A DNA stretch of 64,000 nt. Source: Pseudovibrio zosterae. Its GTDB lineage: Bacteria; Pseudomonadota; Alphaproteobacteria; Rhizobiales; Stappiaceae. The notes beneath the pieces are model-generated. The model was not told the DNA's origin, ran no database searches, and saw only the letters and a program-made list of their open reading frames with translations. Location of the stretch: positions 1 through 64,000 of the forward strand of contig NZ_JAWXVZ010000014.1 in assembly GCF_033843645.1 (NCBI RefSeq), in the 5' to 3' direction. A program made the translations under genes and the position numbers. Of the stretch, positions 9,011 through 17,117 are shown one piece after another (the stretch's first letter is position 1; the number at the start of each line of letters is the position of its first letter).

Positions 9011-9077
9011 CGAAACCTCTTACGCTTAATTACGAAATAAAGCGCGCCTTTGCGAAAGTCAACGAAACAAAACGAAA
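9011..9077 (-). promoter_or_regulatory. glpD promoter with phased CGAAA (TTTCG) repeats, probable GlpR operators
   Basis: CGAAA occurs at 9011, 9033, 9053, 9063 and 9073, spaced 22, 20, 10 and 10 bp, that is, at one or two helical turns. On the minus strand TTGACT (9062-9057) and TATTTC (9039-9034) are 17 bp apart and overlap these repeats. Binding here would block polymerase. Assignment to GlpR is inferred. Confidence 0.6.
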
Positions 9078-9148
9078 TCTACCATGACTCACAACAAGTC
9101 TGGCCTGCCTCCCAAATAGGCAGCAACCCCCTGCGTAAAAACAAAAAA

Positions 9149-9167
9149 CGGCCCCTCGAGGGAGCCG
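9149..9167 (-). terminator. rho-independent terminator of the MscS gene
   Basis: CGGCTCCCTCGAGGGGCCG on the minus strand is followed by TTTTTTGTTTTT. It lies 37 bp past the channel gene's stop. Confidence 0.8.
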
Positions 9168-9203
9168 CTTTCTGTTGTTTCACTAGATGAAAGTATAGAG
9201 GGA

Positions 9204-11678
9204 TTACCGTGATCCATCCCCATCCGCATCGGCATCAACCTCGGTTGGCAGCGCCTCGTTGGGAACGCGTGGCTTTCCGGTCTTGATCGGTGCGTCCTTG
9301 GCGGCAGCAGCTTTGGGCGCACTCTCCTTTTTGCCGGTAGCAGGCAGAGGCTTTGGCTTGTCCTTCTTTTCCGCATCCTCGGCATAGTGGTAGGTGACCT
9401 GCGGGAATGGAATCTCAATGCCGCGCTCATCAAAGACCCGTTTGATGTGCTCGTTGTAGGCACGCCCGATGGCCCACTGACTGCCCGGGAGCGTCTTTAT
9501 GCGGGCCCGAATGTCCACGGAAGAGGCACCAAAAGCGATAACGCCCTGCATGTCCAGATCTTCCAGAATAACCGCGCCGTTTGGCGTATCCCGCAGTTTC
9601 TTGAAGGCATCATGCATGGCCTCTTTGGCCAGATTGATGTCCGTATCGTAGCTGACACCCACCACCGCAAGGGCGTAGCTGTAATCGCGTGTGGCGTTGG
9701 AGACTGTATCCACCGCAGAGAACGGGATGGTGTGAGTGATGCCTTCCAAGTCTCGCAGACGTACAGAGCGAATGGTGAGGCGCTCTACCGTGCCGGACAC
9801 CCCGCCAACGGTTACGTAGTCACCTTCGTTCATGGCATTTTCCACCTGAATGAAGGCCCCGTTGATCACATCCTGCACCAGCTTTTGCGAACCGAAAGAC
9901 ACAGCCAGACCGAACACACCGGCACCCGCAATGAGCGGTCCGATGTTGACACCCAGCTCTGACATGGCAAGCAGCACGAACATGACCACCAGCAAGATGG
10001 TCAGCGCATTGGAAAACAACTTGAAGAGCGTACGCCGCCGCGACGTAATCATGGGGCCGCCGGCATCAGTAAGGCGCAGATCAATCCACGACATGGCGAT
10101 GACCCAAATCAGGAAGCCGACCAGAAGGACGATCACTGCAGACGTAACGCGGCTGCCAAACTCGCTGCCTTCGCCGGACAAGATCCAGGACCAGAACGCC
10201 CCGATACCCCAGACCTCAAGTATGCCGAGGAGGGCACCACCAACAATCGCCACCCGAAGGATGGAGAGCAAGGCGGGCACAGACGCGTTGAGCCGCGATT
10301 CCATGGTGGGCAACTTGCGTGCAAGACGCGGCGATAAGTTCACCCCACGGCGAATGCTCTTTGAAACACCTACTGTGGCGAACGTGGCAAGGATCAAAAT
10401 GGTGAGGGTGTAAGCGCTGGCGTAGAAGATCTCCTGCGTCGCCTGATAGGGGCGGCTGAGCCAAACGAGAAAGATCGCCCAGATGTAAAGCAAGGCAAGG
10501 ATGTGCCAAGTGTAGGACAGCAGCACCATGAGCGAGCGGGCAATTTCAGAGGTAATCCGCGCTTCGGTGAAGTCCTCAATCTCTGCCTGCACGCGCGCGC
10601 GAGACCGAATGATGATGACCGCGAGATAGATCACCGAGAGCAGCACCACGGTAAGCCGGATGCTGGTTCCCAGACTGTAGGACCAGTTCAGCATCACCAG
10701 CGGCACAAATACCGAAACGCCATAGCCAAAGCCAATCAGCACATAGGCCAGCTTGCGGGACCAATAGCGCGCCTCACTATCGGAAAACGGCAGCACGCGG
10801 AACTTGGGGCGATACGGTGCGAACACGAAACGCAGCGCCACACGGGACATTTCAACCAGGAAGAAAGCGTTGAGGGTCAGCGCTTCAACGCGGTTGAACA
10901 CGAAAGGGTCCGTGTTGGGCGTGATCGCTATAGACACGAAGTACGCCAGCCCTGAGGCGATGAACACACTCACCACCTCAATGCCGGTTGAGAACAACAG
11001 ATAGCCGCTGCGGTGAAACCAGTTGCCGGCGGCATAGCGTTTTTGAATGCTTGAAAACAGGCGCAGACTGCCGCGCCGCATGATCATGAGCGCCACGTAA
11101 CCCGGCACCAGAACGCTCAGCAAGCCGAGGAATCCATCAACAAAGCGATCCGGGTCCACATCTCTGGGGTTCTCGACAATTCGCTCATACCCGGAAAGAC
11201 CGGACCAGATGCGCAAGAGAATGTCCCACAGCTCTGCGCCGAACTTGCGCACAGATTCCCCGACAGCCGCGACCAGAGATGTGGTGACCTGCCCCACGTT
11301 CTCACTCGGTGTGCTGCCTTCCGCATCCGCCGCCGGTGTGCCAGTGTCAGCGGCTGCACCTGCCGTTCCGTTGGTGCCTGATGCCGCCCGCGCACCAGTT
11401 GCGGGCTGGGCATTGGAGCCGTCGGTCGCTGGTGCAGTCCCTTGCCCTGTCGCCTCACCTGTGCCGGCATTCTGCTCAAGAAACTTGATCAGCGAGTCTC
11501 GCTGCGCCGGGTCCTGCAGCACCTTGATGAGCGCCTCAACGGCCGCCCCATCATCAGCAGGCACGGCCTGTTGCTCGGTTACAGGATCTGGCGAAGCGGG
11601 TGTTTGCTGGGCACTGACTGGGCCAGCTACAACAAACAGGACTGCGAGGAGACTTAGAAAGGTGCGGACTGCGAACAA
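9204..11678 (-). CDS. large MscS-family mechanosensitive channel with signal peptide
   Basis: An 824-residue inner-membrane protein. It has a signal peptide ending near residue 24 (PVSAQQ) and a low-complexity Ala/Thr/Gly/Pro periplasmic stretch to about residue 120. Roughly ten hydrophobic segments follow, then the MscS pore helix and beta domain (GAGVFGLAVSFGSQKLVQD, then NEGDYVTVGG), and a charged Lys/Ala/Pro-rich cytoplasmic tail of about 60 residues. The family releases solutes on osmotic downshift. The only in-frame start is TTG at 11678, supported by AGAGGT 7 bp upstream; an ATG nearby at 11697 is out of frame. It is a single-gene transcript with its own terminator. Confidence 0.9.
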   Translation of the reverse strand: MFAVRTFLSLLAVLFVVAGPVSAQQTPASPDPVTEQQAVPADDGAAVEALIKVLQDPAQRDSLIKFLEQNAGTGEATGQGTAPATDGSNAQPATGARAASGTNGTAGAAADTGTPAADAEGSTPSENVGQVTTSLVAAVGESVRKFGAELWDILLRIWSGLSGYERIVENPRDVDPDRFVDGFLGLLSVLVPGYVALMIMRRGSLRLFSSIQKRYAAGNWFHRSGYLLFSTGIEVVSVFIASGLAYFVSIAITPNTDPFVFNRVEALTLNAFFLVEMSRVALRFVFAPYRPKFRVLPFSDSEARYWSRKLAYVLIGFGYGVSVFVPLVMLNWSYSLGTSIRLTVVLLSVIYLAVIIIRSRARVQAEIEDFTEARITSEIARSLMVLLSYTWHILALLYIWAIFLVWLSRPYQATQEIFYASAYTLTILILATFATVGVSKSIRRGVNLSPRLARKLPTMESRLNASVPALLSILRVAIVGGALLGILEVWGIGAFWSWILSGEGSEFGSRVTSAVIVLLVGFLIWVIAMSWIDLRLTDAGGPMITSRRRTLFKLFSNALTILLVVMFVLLAMSELGVNIGPLIAGAGVFGLAVSFGSQKLVQDVINGAFIQVENAMNEGDYVTVGGVSGTVERLTIRSVRLRDLEGITHTIPFSAVDTVSNATRDYSYALAVVGVSYDTDINLAKEAMHDAFKKLRDTPNGAVILEDLDMQGVIAFGASSVDIRARIKTLPGSQWAIGRAYNEHIKRVFDERGIEIPFPQVTYHYAEDAEKKDKPKPLPATGKKESAPKAAAAKDAPIKTGKPRVPNEALPTEVDADADGDGSR

Positions 11679-11773
11679 CGGAGGGACCTCTGTTCATGTT
11701 AGGCGGCCGGGCCGCCCAGATACTCGTTTCCACTGAGTGGCAGATATTGGATTTCTTGTAAAGAAATCAAAAA

Positions 11774-11796
11774 GGCGGCTCCATTATGAAGCCGCC
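11774..11796 (-). terminator. rho-independent terminator after the semialdehyde dehydrogenase gene
   Basis: GGCGGC and GCCGCC form a stem around an 11-base loop, followed by TTTTTGATTTCTTT on the minus strand, 80 bp past the stop at 11876. Confidence 0.75.
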
Positions 11797-11875
11797 GCTG
11801 TTCTTTCTTTAATACCGCACATTCTGGAGCGCAGCCCCTAAGAAACCGGGGAACGCAACGCGAAAGACCTCCGGA

Positions 11876-13438
11876 TCAAAGCTGTCTGGACCCGTCCTGC
11901 AGGCGTGGCAGACCACTGCCATCGCGGATTTCATCGGGCTGCAAGGCTTCTGGGAAGTTCTGATAGCTGACGGGGCGCAAGAAGCGCTCGATTGCCTTGG
12001 ACCCCACAGAGGTGCTGCGCACATCGGTGGAAGCCGGATACCGACCGCCATGCATCATGGCATGAGAAACCTCAACGCCTGTCGAGAAACCGTTGCACAA
12101 CAAACGCCCGGCCTTGCGCTCAAGCACTGGCACAAATGGGCGCGCCGCACCAAGATCTCCGCTGTCGACCATCAGAGTGGCGGTAAGCTGCCCTTCCAGC
12201 GCCCCCGCAACGGCCAACATTTCTGCGACATCCTTACACCGCACCACCACAGCAGCAGGGCCGAAAACCTCCTGCTGCAAGCTCTCATCGGAAAGCCATT
12301 GGTCGGCAGCCACACTGAAGACCGCAGGCGACACCGCGCAGCCTTCGCTTGGTTTTGGCGGCAGCAGGGCAATCACATCCGACGCCCCCGCGCGGCGGTT
12401 GACCTCACCATCATAGGCCTGCGCAATACCGCCGGTGAGCATGGGCTGCGGCCCTACTGCGCCCAGCGCCTCTGTCGCCACGTTGACGAAAGTGGAAAGA
12501 GCCTCTCCCTCAACGCCGACAACAACGCCCGGATTGGTGCAGAACTGACCAACACCCATGGTGAGCGATGCCGCCCAGCCGTTGGCCATTTCCTCTCCGC
12601 GTGCTGCAAGCGCTTCTGGAAACAGAAAGACAGGGTTCACGGAACCCAACTCCCCATAAAACGGGATCGGCTCAGGACGTGACACGGCGATATCAAACAA
12701 GGCCCGCCCGCCCCGCAGCGACCCAGTAAACCCGACCGCCTTGATGAGAGGATGGGCGACCAGTGCCGCGCCGCTTTGATGTCCCGCGCCTTGAATGAGA
12801 CTAAACGTGCCAAGCGGCATACGGCAGCTCTCCATCGCGGCCAAGATCGCCTCAGCAACGAGCTCAGAGGTTCCAGGATGCGCCGGATGGCCTTTCACGA
12901 CTACAGGACAACCCGCTGCCAGCGCAGATGCTGTGTCCCCGCCCGCAGTAGAGAACGCCAATGGGAAGTTCGAGGCACCAAAAACGGCGACGGGTCCAAT
13001 GGGGCGGTTGATCAAACGCAGATCCGGACGGGGCATTGGTGCCCGGTCTGGCAATGCGGGATCGACCCGAAGGTCGAAACATTCACCTTTTTCAATGTAG
13101 TCGGCAAAGAAGCGGAGCTGGCCAGTTGTGCGGCCTCGCTCCCCGTTCAGGCGCGCTTCAGGTAGCGCAGATTCAATCATGGCGATCTTGGTGATTGCCT
13201 CGCCCCGAGCCTCAATTTCATCTGCAATGGTGAGCAAAAAAGCAGCCCGCTGCGCAGCCTTGGTCGCCGCGTAAGCTGGAAACGCAGCTTCAGCTGCGAT
13301 CACAGCTGCCTCGACATCCGCCTGGCTGGCCTCACAATAAAGCCGATCCGTGGCAAGGCCCGTTGCCGCTTCCATGGCGGCAAACCGCTCCTGGTTCTCA
13401 ACCGCTTCGCCGTTAATGAGATGTCGCCCGCTTAGCAT
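11876..13438 (-). CDS. alpha-ketoglutarate semialdehyde dehydrogenase
   Basis: A 520-residue aldehyde dehydrogenase of the long KGSADH type. The catalytic cysteine is Cys300 in GQFCTNPG and the general base is Glu263 in YGELGSVNP; FGASNFPLAFS and FTGSLRGGRAL match NADP-type KGSADH enzymes. It would oxidise the semialdehyde made by the hydroxyproline deaminase (4167-5060) to alpha-ketoglutarate. It lies 7 kb from that operon but shares the palindrome TGATATATCA in its upstream region, so it is probably the hypH-type last step of the same pathway. Sugar-acid pathways also produce this semialdehyde, so a dual role is possible. Confidence 0.88.
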   Translation of the reverse strand: MLSGRHLINGEAVENQERFAAMEAATGLATDRLYCEASQADVEAAVIAAEAAFPAYAATKAAQRAAFLLTIADEIEARGEAITKIAMIESALPEARLNGERGRTTGQLRFFADYIEKGECFDLRVDPALPDRAPMPRPDLRLINRPIGPVAVFGASNFPLAFSTAGGDTASALAAGCPVVVKGHPAHPGTSELVAEAILAAMESCRMPLGTFSLIQGAGHQSGAALVAHPLIKAVGFTGSLRGGRALFDIAVSRPEPIPFYGELGSVNPVFLFPEALAARGEEMANGWAASLTMGVGQFCTNPGVVVGVEGEALSTFVNVATEALGAVGPQPMLTGGIAQAYDGEVNRRAGASDVIALLPPKPSEGCAVSPAVFSVAADQWLSDESLQQEVFGPAAVVVRCKDVAEMLAVAGALEGQLTATLMVDSGDLGAARPFVPVLERKAGRLLCNGFSTGVEVSHAMMHGGRYPASTDVRSTSVGSKAIERFLRPVSYQNFPEALQPDEIRDGSGLPRLQDGSRQL

Positions 13439-13504
13439 TGTGCCGCACTCCTCGTCCCGTGTTTTTGGTCATCAGGCGGACTGTAGCCCATCGACGCCCA
13501 CCTG

Positions 13505-13514
13505 TGATATATCA
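13505..13514. promoter_or_regulatory. operator-like palindrome TGATATATCA (semialdehyde dehydrogenase gene)
   Basis: Identical to the palindrome over the hyp operon start, including the preceding G, and 67 bp upstream of the ATG at 13438. A shared regulator is the simplest explanation. Confidence 0.6.
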
Positions 13515-13617
13515 TTGTCCGTTTAGCAGGATGCACTGCAAAAGGCCAGTGCCGAATGAAACTTGCAGGACAATTTGTGCAGATCGCATTGCCGGAAACA
13601 CAAGCCCGCAAAGCACG

Positions 13618-14064
13618 TCATGAGGTGCGCACCGCCCGCAAACACAAAGGCGCTGAAACGGCAGAAAGAAGCGCCGCGGCACCATAAAACCACAGCCCCG
13701 GCAACCCGCTGGCTGTTGCAAGCCCGCTGGTTTTGGTGGCAAAAATCACGAGGGCAACCAGCATGACATCCATCATGGACCACTTGCCGAGCGTTGAGAG
13801 CGCCTTGAGCGCCCACCCGGCTCGGCGCTGCAGGCAGGCCAGATGCAACACAACAATCTTCAATCCGGGAAGCAGGACAGAGAACAGAAAGATCACAAGG
13901 GCCAAGGCCTGATCTCCCTCGGCAAAAAGGCCGGTGATGACCTCCAGAAGAGAGGGCGTATCCTGCAAGAAGTAAAGTCGCTCCATGCGCAACAACGGCA
14001 ACGTTAGGCCGAGCGCAAAGCTGAAGGACATGACCGGCAGCAAAAGGCCGAGAACTGCGAGCAT
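13618..14064 (-). CDS. single-domain PqiA-like membrane protein
   Basis: A 148-residue integral membrane protein with about four hydrophobic segments. LGLLLPVMSF, LLRMERLYFLQDTPSLLEVITGL split by a loop, and GKWSMMDVMLVALV are typical of a paraquat-inducible protein A domain. Classical PqiA has two such domains and N-terminal zinc-type cysteines; this is one domain without the cysteines. I chose the ATG at 14064, with GGGGAAG 7 bp upstream; an in-frame ATG at 14136 would add 24 polar residues. The usual partner PqiB is not adjacent. Function unknown; members are linked to envelope lipid transport and stress. Confidence 0.65.
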   Translation of the reverse strand: MLAVLGLLLPVMSFSFALGLTLPLLRMERLYFLQDTPSLLEVITGLFAEGDQALALVIFLFSVLLPGLKIVVLHLACLQRRAGWALKALSTLGKWSMMDVMLVALVIFATKTSGLATASGLPGLWFYGAAALLSAVSAPLCLRAVRTS

Positions 14065-14192
14065 CACGTTATCTTCCCCGGAAGAGACATGGGTACAACC
14101 GGGTGTAGAGAAGCGATGCGGGTCACGCAAGGGCATCCCGCAGCATCAACGTGCCAGCAATAGGGTCTAAAAGGAGCAATCTCGTCTGTCAG

Positions 14193-14214
14193 GCCAACCT
14201 CCGCAGAGGTTGGC
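14193..14214 (-). terminator. strong hairpin downstream of fliJ
   Basis: A perfect 9-bp stem (GCCAACCTC/GAGGTTGGC) with a 4-base loop, 29 bp past the fliJ stop. No U-tract follows on either strand, so it may be an mRNA 3'-end stabiliser rather than an intrinsic terminator. Confidence 0.5.
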
Positions 14215-14242
14215 TGCAAGGAAGTGCAGAAGTTGAACCGGA

Positions 14243-14650
14243 TCAGCGAGACGCAAAACGCCCGGCGATCTCGTCCATGTTGTCCTGCTCGATCGCTTCC
14301 AAGGCGTCGCGTTCGCGCTTGAGCTCGCGCTCCTGCATCAGCTCAACCTTCTTCAGCTCGGCGATGGCATCCTTGAGCTCGTCCTGTGCCTTGGAAAGCT
14401 GTTCCTTCAGCTCGTTGGCCGAGTTCATGATGTTATCGCGGCGCTGAGCGGCGGCACGGGCGAAGGTTGGATAGGCAAAGTGAGCAACATCGTCGATTCC
14501 AACGCGCTGCTGTTCACTGCTGATCTGGGTATCCAGCTCTTCTGCCATCCGATCAAAATCGGCAAGCATCGTTTCAATTTGGGTTACCTGTCGACGTTTT
14601 TCGTCAACATGGAACCGCTTAAGCTTGATAAGGCCCTGACGGTTTTTCAT
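14243..14650 (-). CDS. fliJ: flagellar export chaperone FliJ
   Basis: A 135-residue highly charged, almost wholly coiled-coil protein, as expected for FliJ, the central stalk-like partner of the FliI ATPase ring at the flagellar export gate. The sequence is weakly conserved in this family; the call rests on size, coiled-coil character and position 28 bp after fliI. I chose the ATG at 14650, with AAGGGAG upstream, over a TTG two codons earlier. No other flagellar structural gene is in the window. Confidence 0.8.
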   Translation of the reverse strand: MKNRQGLIKLKRFHVDEKRRQVTQIETMLADFDRMAEELDTQISSEQQRVGIDDVAHFAYPTFARAAAQRRDNIMNSANELKEQLSKAQDELKDAIAELKKVELMQERELKRERDALEAIEQDNMDEIAGRFASR

Positions 14651-14678
14651 ACGCAATACTCCCTTAACCCGATGGAAT

Positions 14679-16025
14679 TTACGCAGGAGTCATTTCCAAA
14701 AGGTGAGCAAGCTGCTCATAACCGGCACTCAAACTCGTTTTTTCGTGTTTTTCTTGTCCCAAAAAGGCCTCAATCTGTGAATTCCTGAGGATTGCCTCGT
14801 CCACATCCGAATCGCTGCCCTTCTGATAGGCTCCGAGTCTTATGAGTTCTTCCATGTCATTATATGTAGCCATCAGAGCTTTCGCTTTTCGCAGGATTGG
14901 GCGCATCTCCTCCGGCACACAGCGTGGCATCATGCGCGACACGGATTTCAGGACGTTGATTGCCGGATATCGGCCCCGCTCGGCAATGGCACGCTCCATT
15001 ACAATGTGACCGTCCAGAATGCCGCGCACCGTATCAGCCACCGGCTCATTGTGATTATCGCCTTCAACCAGCACCGTGAAAAGCCCGGTGATGGAGCCCG
15101 TGCCAACCCGGCCCGGACCAGCGCGCTCCAAAAGCTTCGGCAGTTCCGTGAACACAGTCGGCGTGTACCCCTTTGAGGTGGGCGGCTCGCCAGTAAAAAG
15201 ACCAATCTCGCGCTGAGCCATGGCAAAGCGGGTGATGGAATCCATCATGCATAGAACATTGGAGCCCTGATCTCGGAAATACTCAGAGAGCGTCATTGTA
15301 AGATATGCCGCCGCACGGCGCATCAACACGCTCTCGTCAGAGGTGGCCACCACAACAACGGATCGCGCCAGCCCCTCTTCTCCCAGATCATCCTCGATGA
15401 ACTCCTGAACCTCTCGGCCACGCTCACCAATCAGGCCTATGACAGAGACATCGGCAGAAGCATTTCGCGCCAGCATGGACATGAGCACCGACTTGCCGAC
15501 GCCAGAGCCGGCAAAGATGCCAATACGTTGTCCTTCGCAACACGTAATGAAGGTATTGAGTGCTCGCACGCCCACATCAAGGGGGCCACCCACCCGCCTT
15601 CTTTCAGCTGCCGCTGGGGGAGATTGTCTTAACGACATGGGGGTGCTCCCAAATTGCAATGGTCCTTTACCATCAATGGGCTCTCCCAAAGCGTTAACAA
15701 CCCGTCCCAACCAGGTGCGACTTGGATGGACGATGCTCTCACGGGAAACGAGTCGCGCTTTGGCTCCCAAACCGATGCCTTCGACGCCTCCATAGGGCAA
15801 ACAGAGCGCAACTCCGTCGCGAAAACCGACCACCTCGGCCTGCACTGACGTTGCGTTCTCCCTGATTTCTAATAGGACTCTGGCCCCAATACTCATCTCG
15901 TGCACAGGGCCTGCCACTTCGACCAGCAACCCCTTAACTGCTTCCACGGTACCGTAAATTTCGACCGGAAGGCATTGTTCTATCTCGGTGAAGAGCGATT
16001 GCACGACTGATTCCCTATTAATCAT
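14679..16025 (-). CDS. fliI: flagellum-specific ATP synthase FliI
   Basis: A 448-residue F1-beta-like ATPase that energises flagellar type III export. Walker A is GIFAGSGVGKS, Walker B is VLCMMDS, and GLIGERGREVQEF is the family signature. The reading frame is open a further 41 codons upstream, but those residues look non-coding; the ATG at 16025 (MINRESV) fits the family N-terminus. It diverges from ctrA across about 330 bp and leads a fliI-fliJ unit. CtrA control of flagellar genes is well known in this class, so the divergent spacer is a likely control region. Confidence 0.95.
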   Translation of the reverse strand: MINRESVVQSLFTEIEQCLPVEIYGTVEAVKGLLVEVAGPVHEMSIGARVLLEIRENATSVQAEVVGFRDGVALCLPYGGVEGIGLGAKARLVSRESIVHPSRTWLGRVVNALGEPIDGKGPLQFGSTPMSLRQSPPAAAERRRVGGPLDVGVRALNTFITCCEGQRIGIFAGSGVGKSVLMSMLARNASADVSVIGLIGERGREVQEFIEDDLGEEGLARSVVVVATSDESVLMRRAAAYLTMTLSEYFRDQGSNVLCMMDSITRFAMAQREIGLFTGEPPTSKGYTPTVFTELPKLLERAGPGRVGTGSITGLFTVLVEGDNHNEPVADTVRGILDGHIVMERAIAERGRYPAINVLKSVSRMMPRCVPEEMRPILRKAKALMATYNDMEELIRLGAYQKGSDSDVDEAILRNSQIEAFLGQEKHEKTSLSAGYEQLAHLLEMTPA

Positions 16026-16235
16026 TTTCGAAGATGGTAACCGATCGTTTACGGTTATGGTTAATCTTAATGCAGAGAGTTTTAGCAGCTGGCAGCCCTT
16101 TTGTAGGGGGTCACGCGCGTTCTGCGGGTTCTCAGTAGTGGACAACACTGTGTGTGGCTACAGGGTGTACACATGGATCCTTAGGGGTTGTCCTCAGAAG
16201 ACTGAAACCGGCGGTGTCAAAGCGCTTGCCTGCGC

Positions 16236-16273
16236 GAATCGAGTTCTGTTAACCATAACTCATGGTATGAGTC
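16236..16273 (+). promoter_or_regulatory. ctrA upstream control region: two GANTC sites, TTAACC half-site, inverted repeat
   Basis: GAATC at 16236-16240 and GAGTC at 16269-16273 are CcrM methylation sites. TTAACCATAAC begins at 16249. ACTCAT-GGT-ATGAGT (16258-16272) is a perfect 6-bp-arm inverted repeat. All lie 80-120 bp before the ctrA ATG. GANTC control of ctrA is established in Caulobacter; its use here is inferred. Confidence 0.55.
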
Positions 16274-16354
16274 GGGGTTCCAGTATTCCTTCGCAACGGT
16301 TCGCGTTTATTGGCCGGCGCGACTGCCCAGGAAAGGCAACACGAGGGGATTAGC

Positions 16355-17044
16355 ATGCGTGTATTGTTGATCGAAGACGACAGCGCTACAGCCCAAAGCA
16401 TTGAGCTGATGCTGAAGTCTGAAAACTTCAACGTCTACACGACAGATCTTGGCGAGGAAGGCATCGACCTCGGCAAACTGTACGATTATGACATTATTAT
16501 GCTTGACCTTAACCTGCCGGACATGTCCGGATACGAGGTGCTGCGCACGCTACGTGTGTCAAAGGTCAAAACACCAATTTTGATCCTGTCCGGCCTTGCC
16601 GGTATCGAGGACAAGGTACGTGGTCTCGGCTTCGGTGCTGACGATTACATGACCAAACCGTTCCACAAGGACGAGTTGGTCGCCCGAATCCACGCGATTG
16701 TACGTCGCTCGAAGGGTCATGCTCAGTCTGTGATTGTCACCGGTGATTTGACGGTGAATCTGGACACCAAAACTGTTGAGGTTGACGGTCAGCGCGTTCA
16801 TCTCACCGGTAAAGAGTATCAGATGCTTGAGTTGCTTTCCTTGAGAAAGGGCACCACCTTGACCAAGGAAATGTTCCTGAACCATCTATACGGTGGAATG
16901 GACGAGCCTGAGCTGAAGATCATCGACGTGTTCATCTGTAAGCTGCGTAAGAAGCTCGCTTCTGCTGCTTCTGGCAAGAACTACATCGAAACAGTATGGG
17001 GCCGGGGTTATGTTCTCCGTGAGCCTGAAGAAAAGGCTGCCTAA
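16355..17044 (+). CDS. ctrA: cell-cycle response regulator CtrA
   Basis: A 229-residue OmpR-class regulator. The receiver has the acidic pocket EDD (residues 7-9) and phosphorylated Asp51 in MLDLNLPDMSGY, the same position as in Caulobacter CtrA. The winged-helix DNA-binding domain (about 125-225) contains LTGKEYQMLELLSLRKG and the RGYVLREP end. CtrA controls division, motility and methylation genes and binds TTAA-N7-TTAA. It receives phosphate from ChpT, encoded at 24253-24903 in this window. GAGGGG precedes the ATG at 16355; the open frame to the left is not translated. A strong terminator follows. Confidence 0.97.
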   Translation: MRVLLIEDDSATAQSIELMLKSENFNVYTTDLGEEGIDLGKLYDYDIIMLDLNLPDMSGYEVLRTLRVSKVKTPILILSGLAGIEDKVRGLGFGADDYMTKPFHKDELVARIHAIVRRSKGHAQSVIVTGDLTVNLDTKTVEVDGQRVHLTGKEYQMLELLSLRKGTTLTKEMFLNHLYGGMDEPELKIIDVFICKLRKKLASAASGKNYIETVWGRGYVLREPEEKAA

Positions 17045-17071
17045 GCCGCATTTTTCTTAAAGAGTTTTGAG

Positions 17072-17098
17072 AACCCCCGACACCTGGTGCCGGGGGTT
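17072..17098 (+). terminator. rho-independent terminator of ctrA
   Basis: AACCCCCG and CGGGGGTT form a long GC stem, extended by CACC/GGTG, followed by TTTTATT. It lies 28 bp past the ctrA stop and may also serve the convergent gene at 17118. Confidence 0.85.
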
Positions 17099-17117
17099 TT
17101 TATTCGTTTGCAATGCC

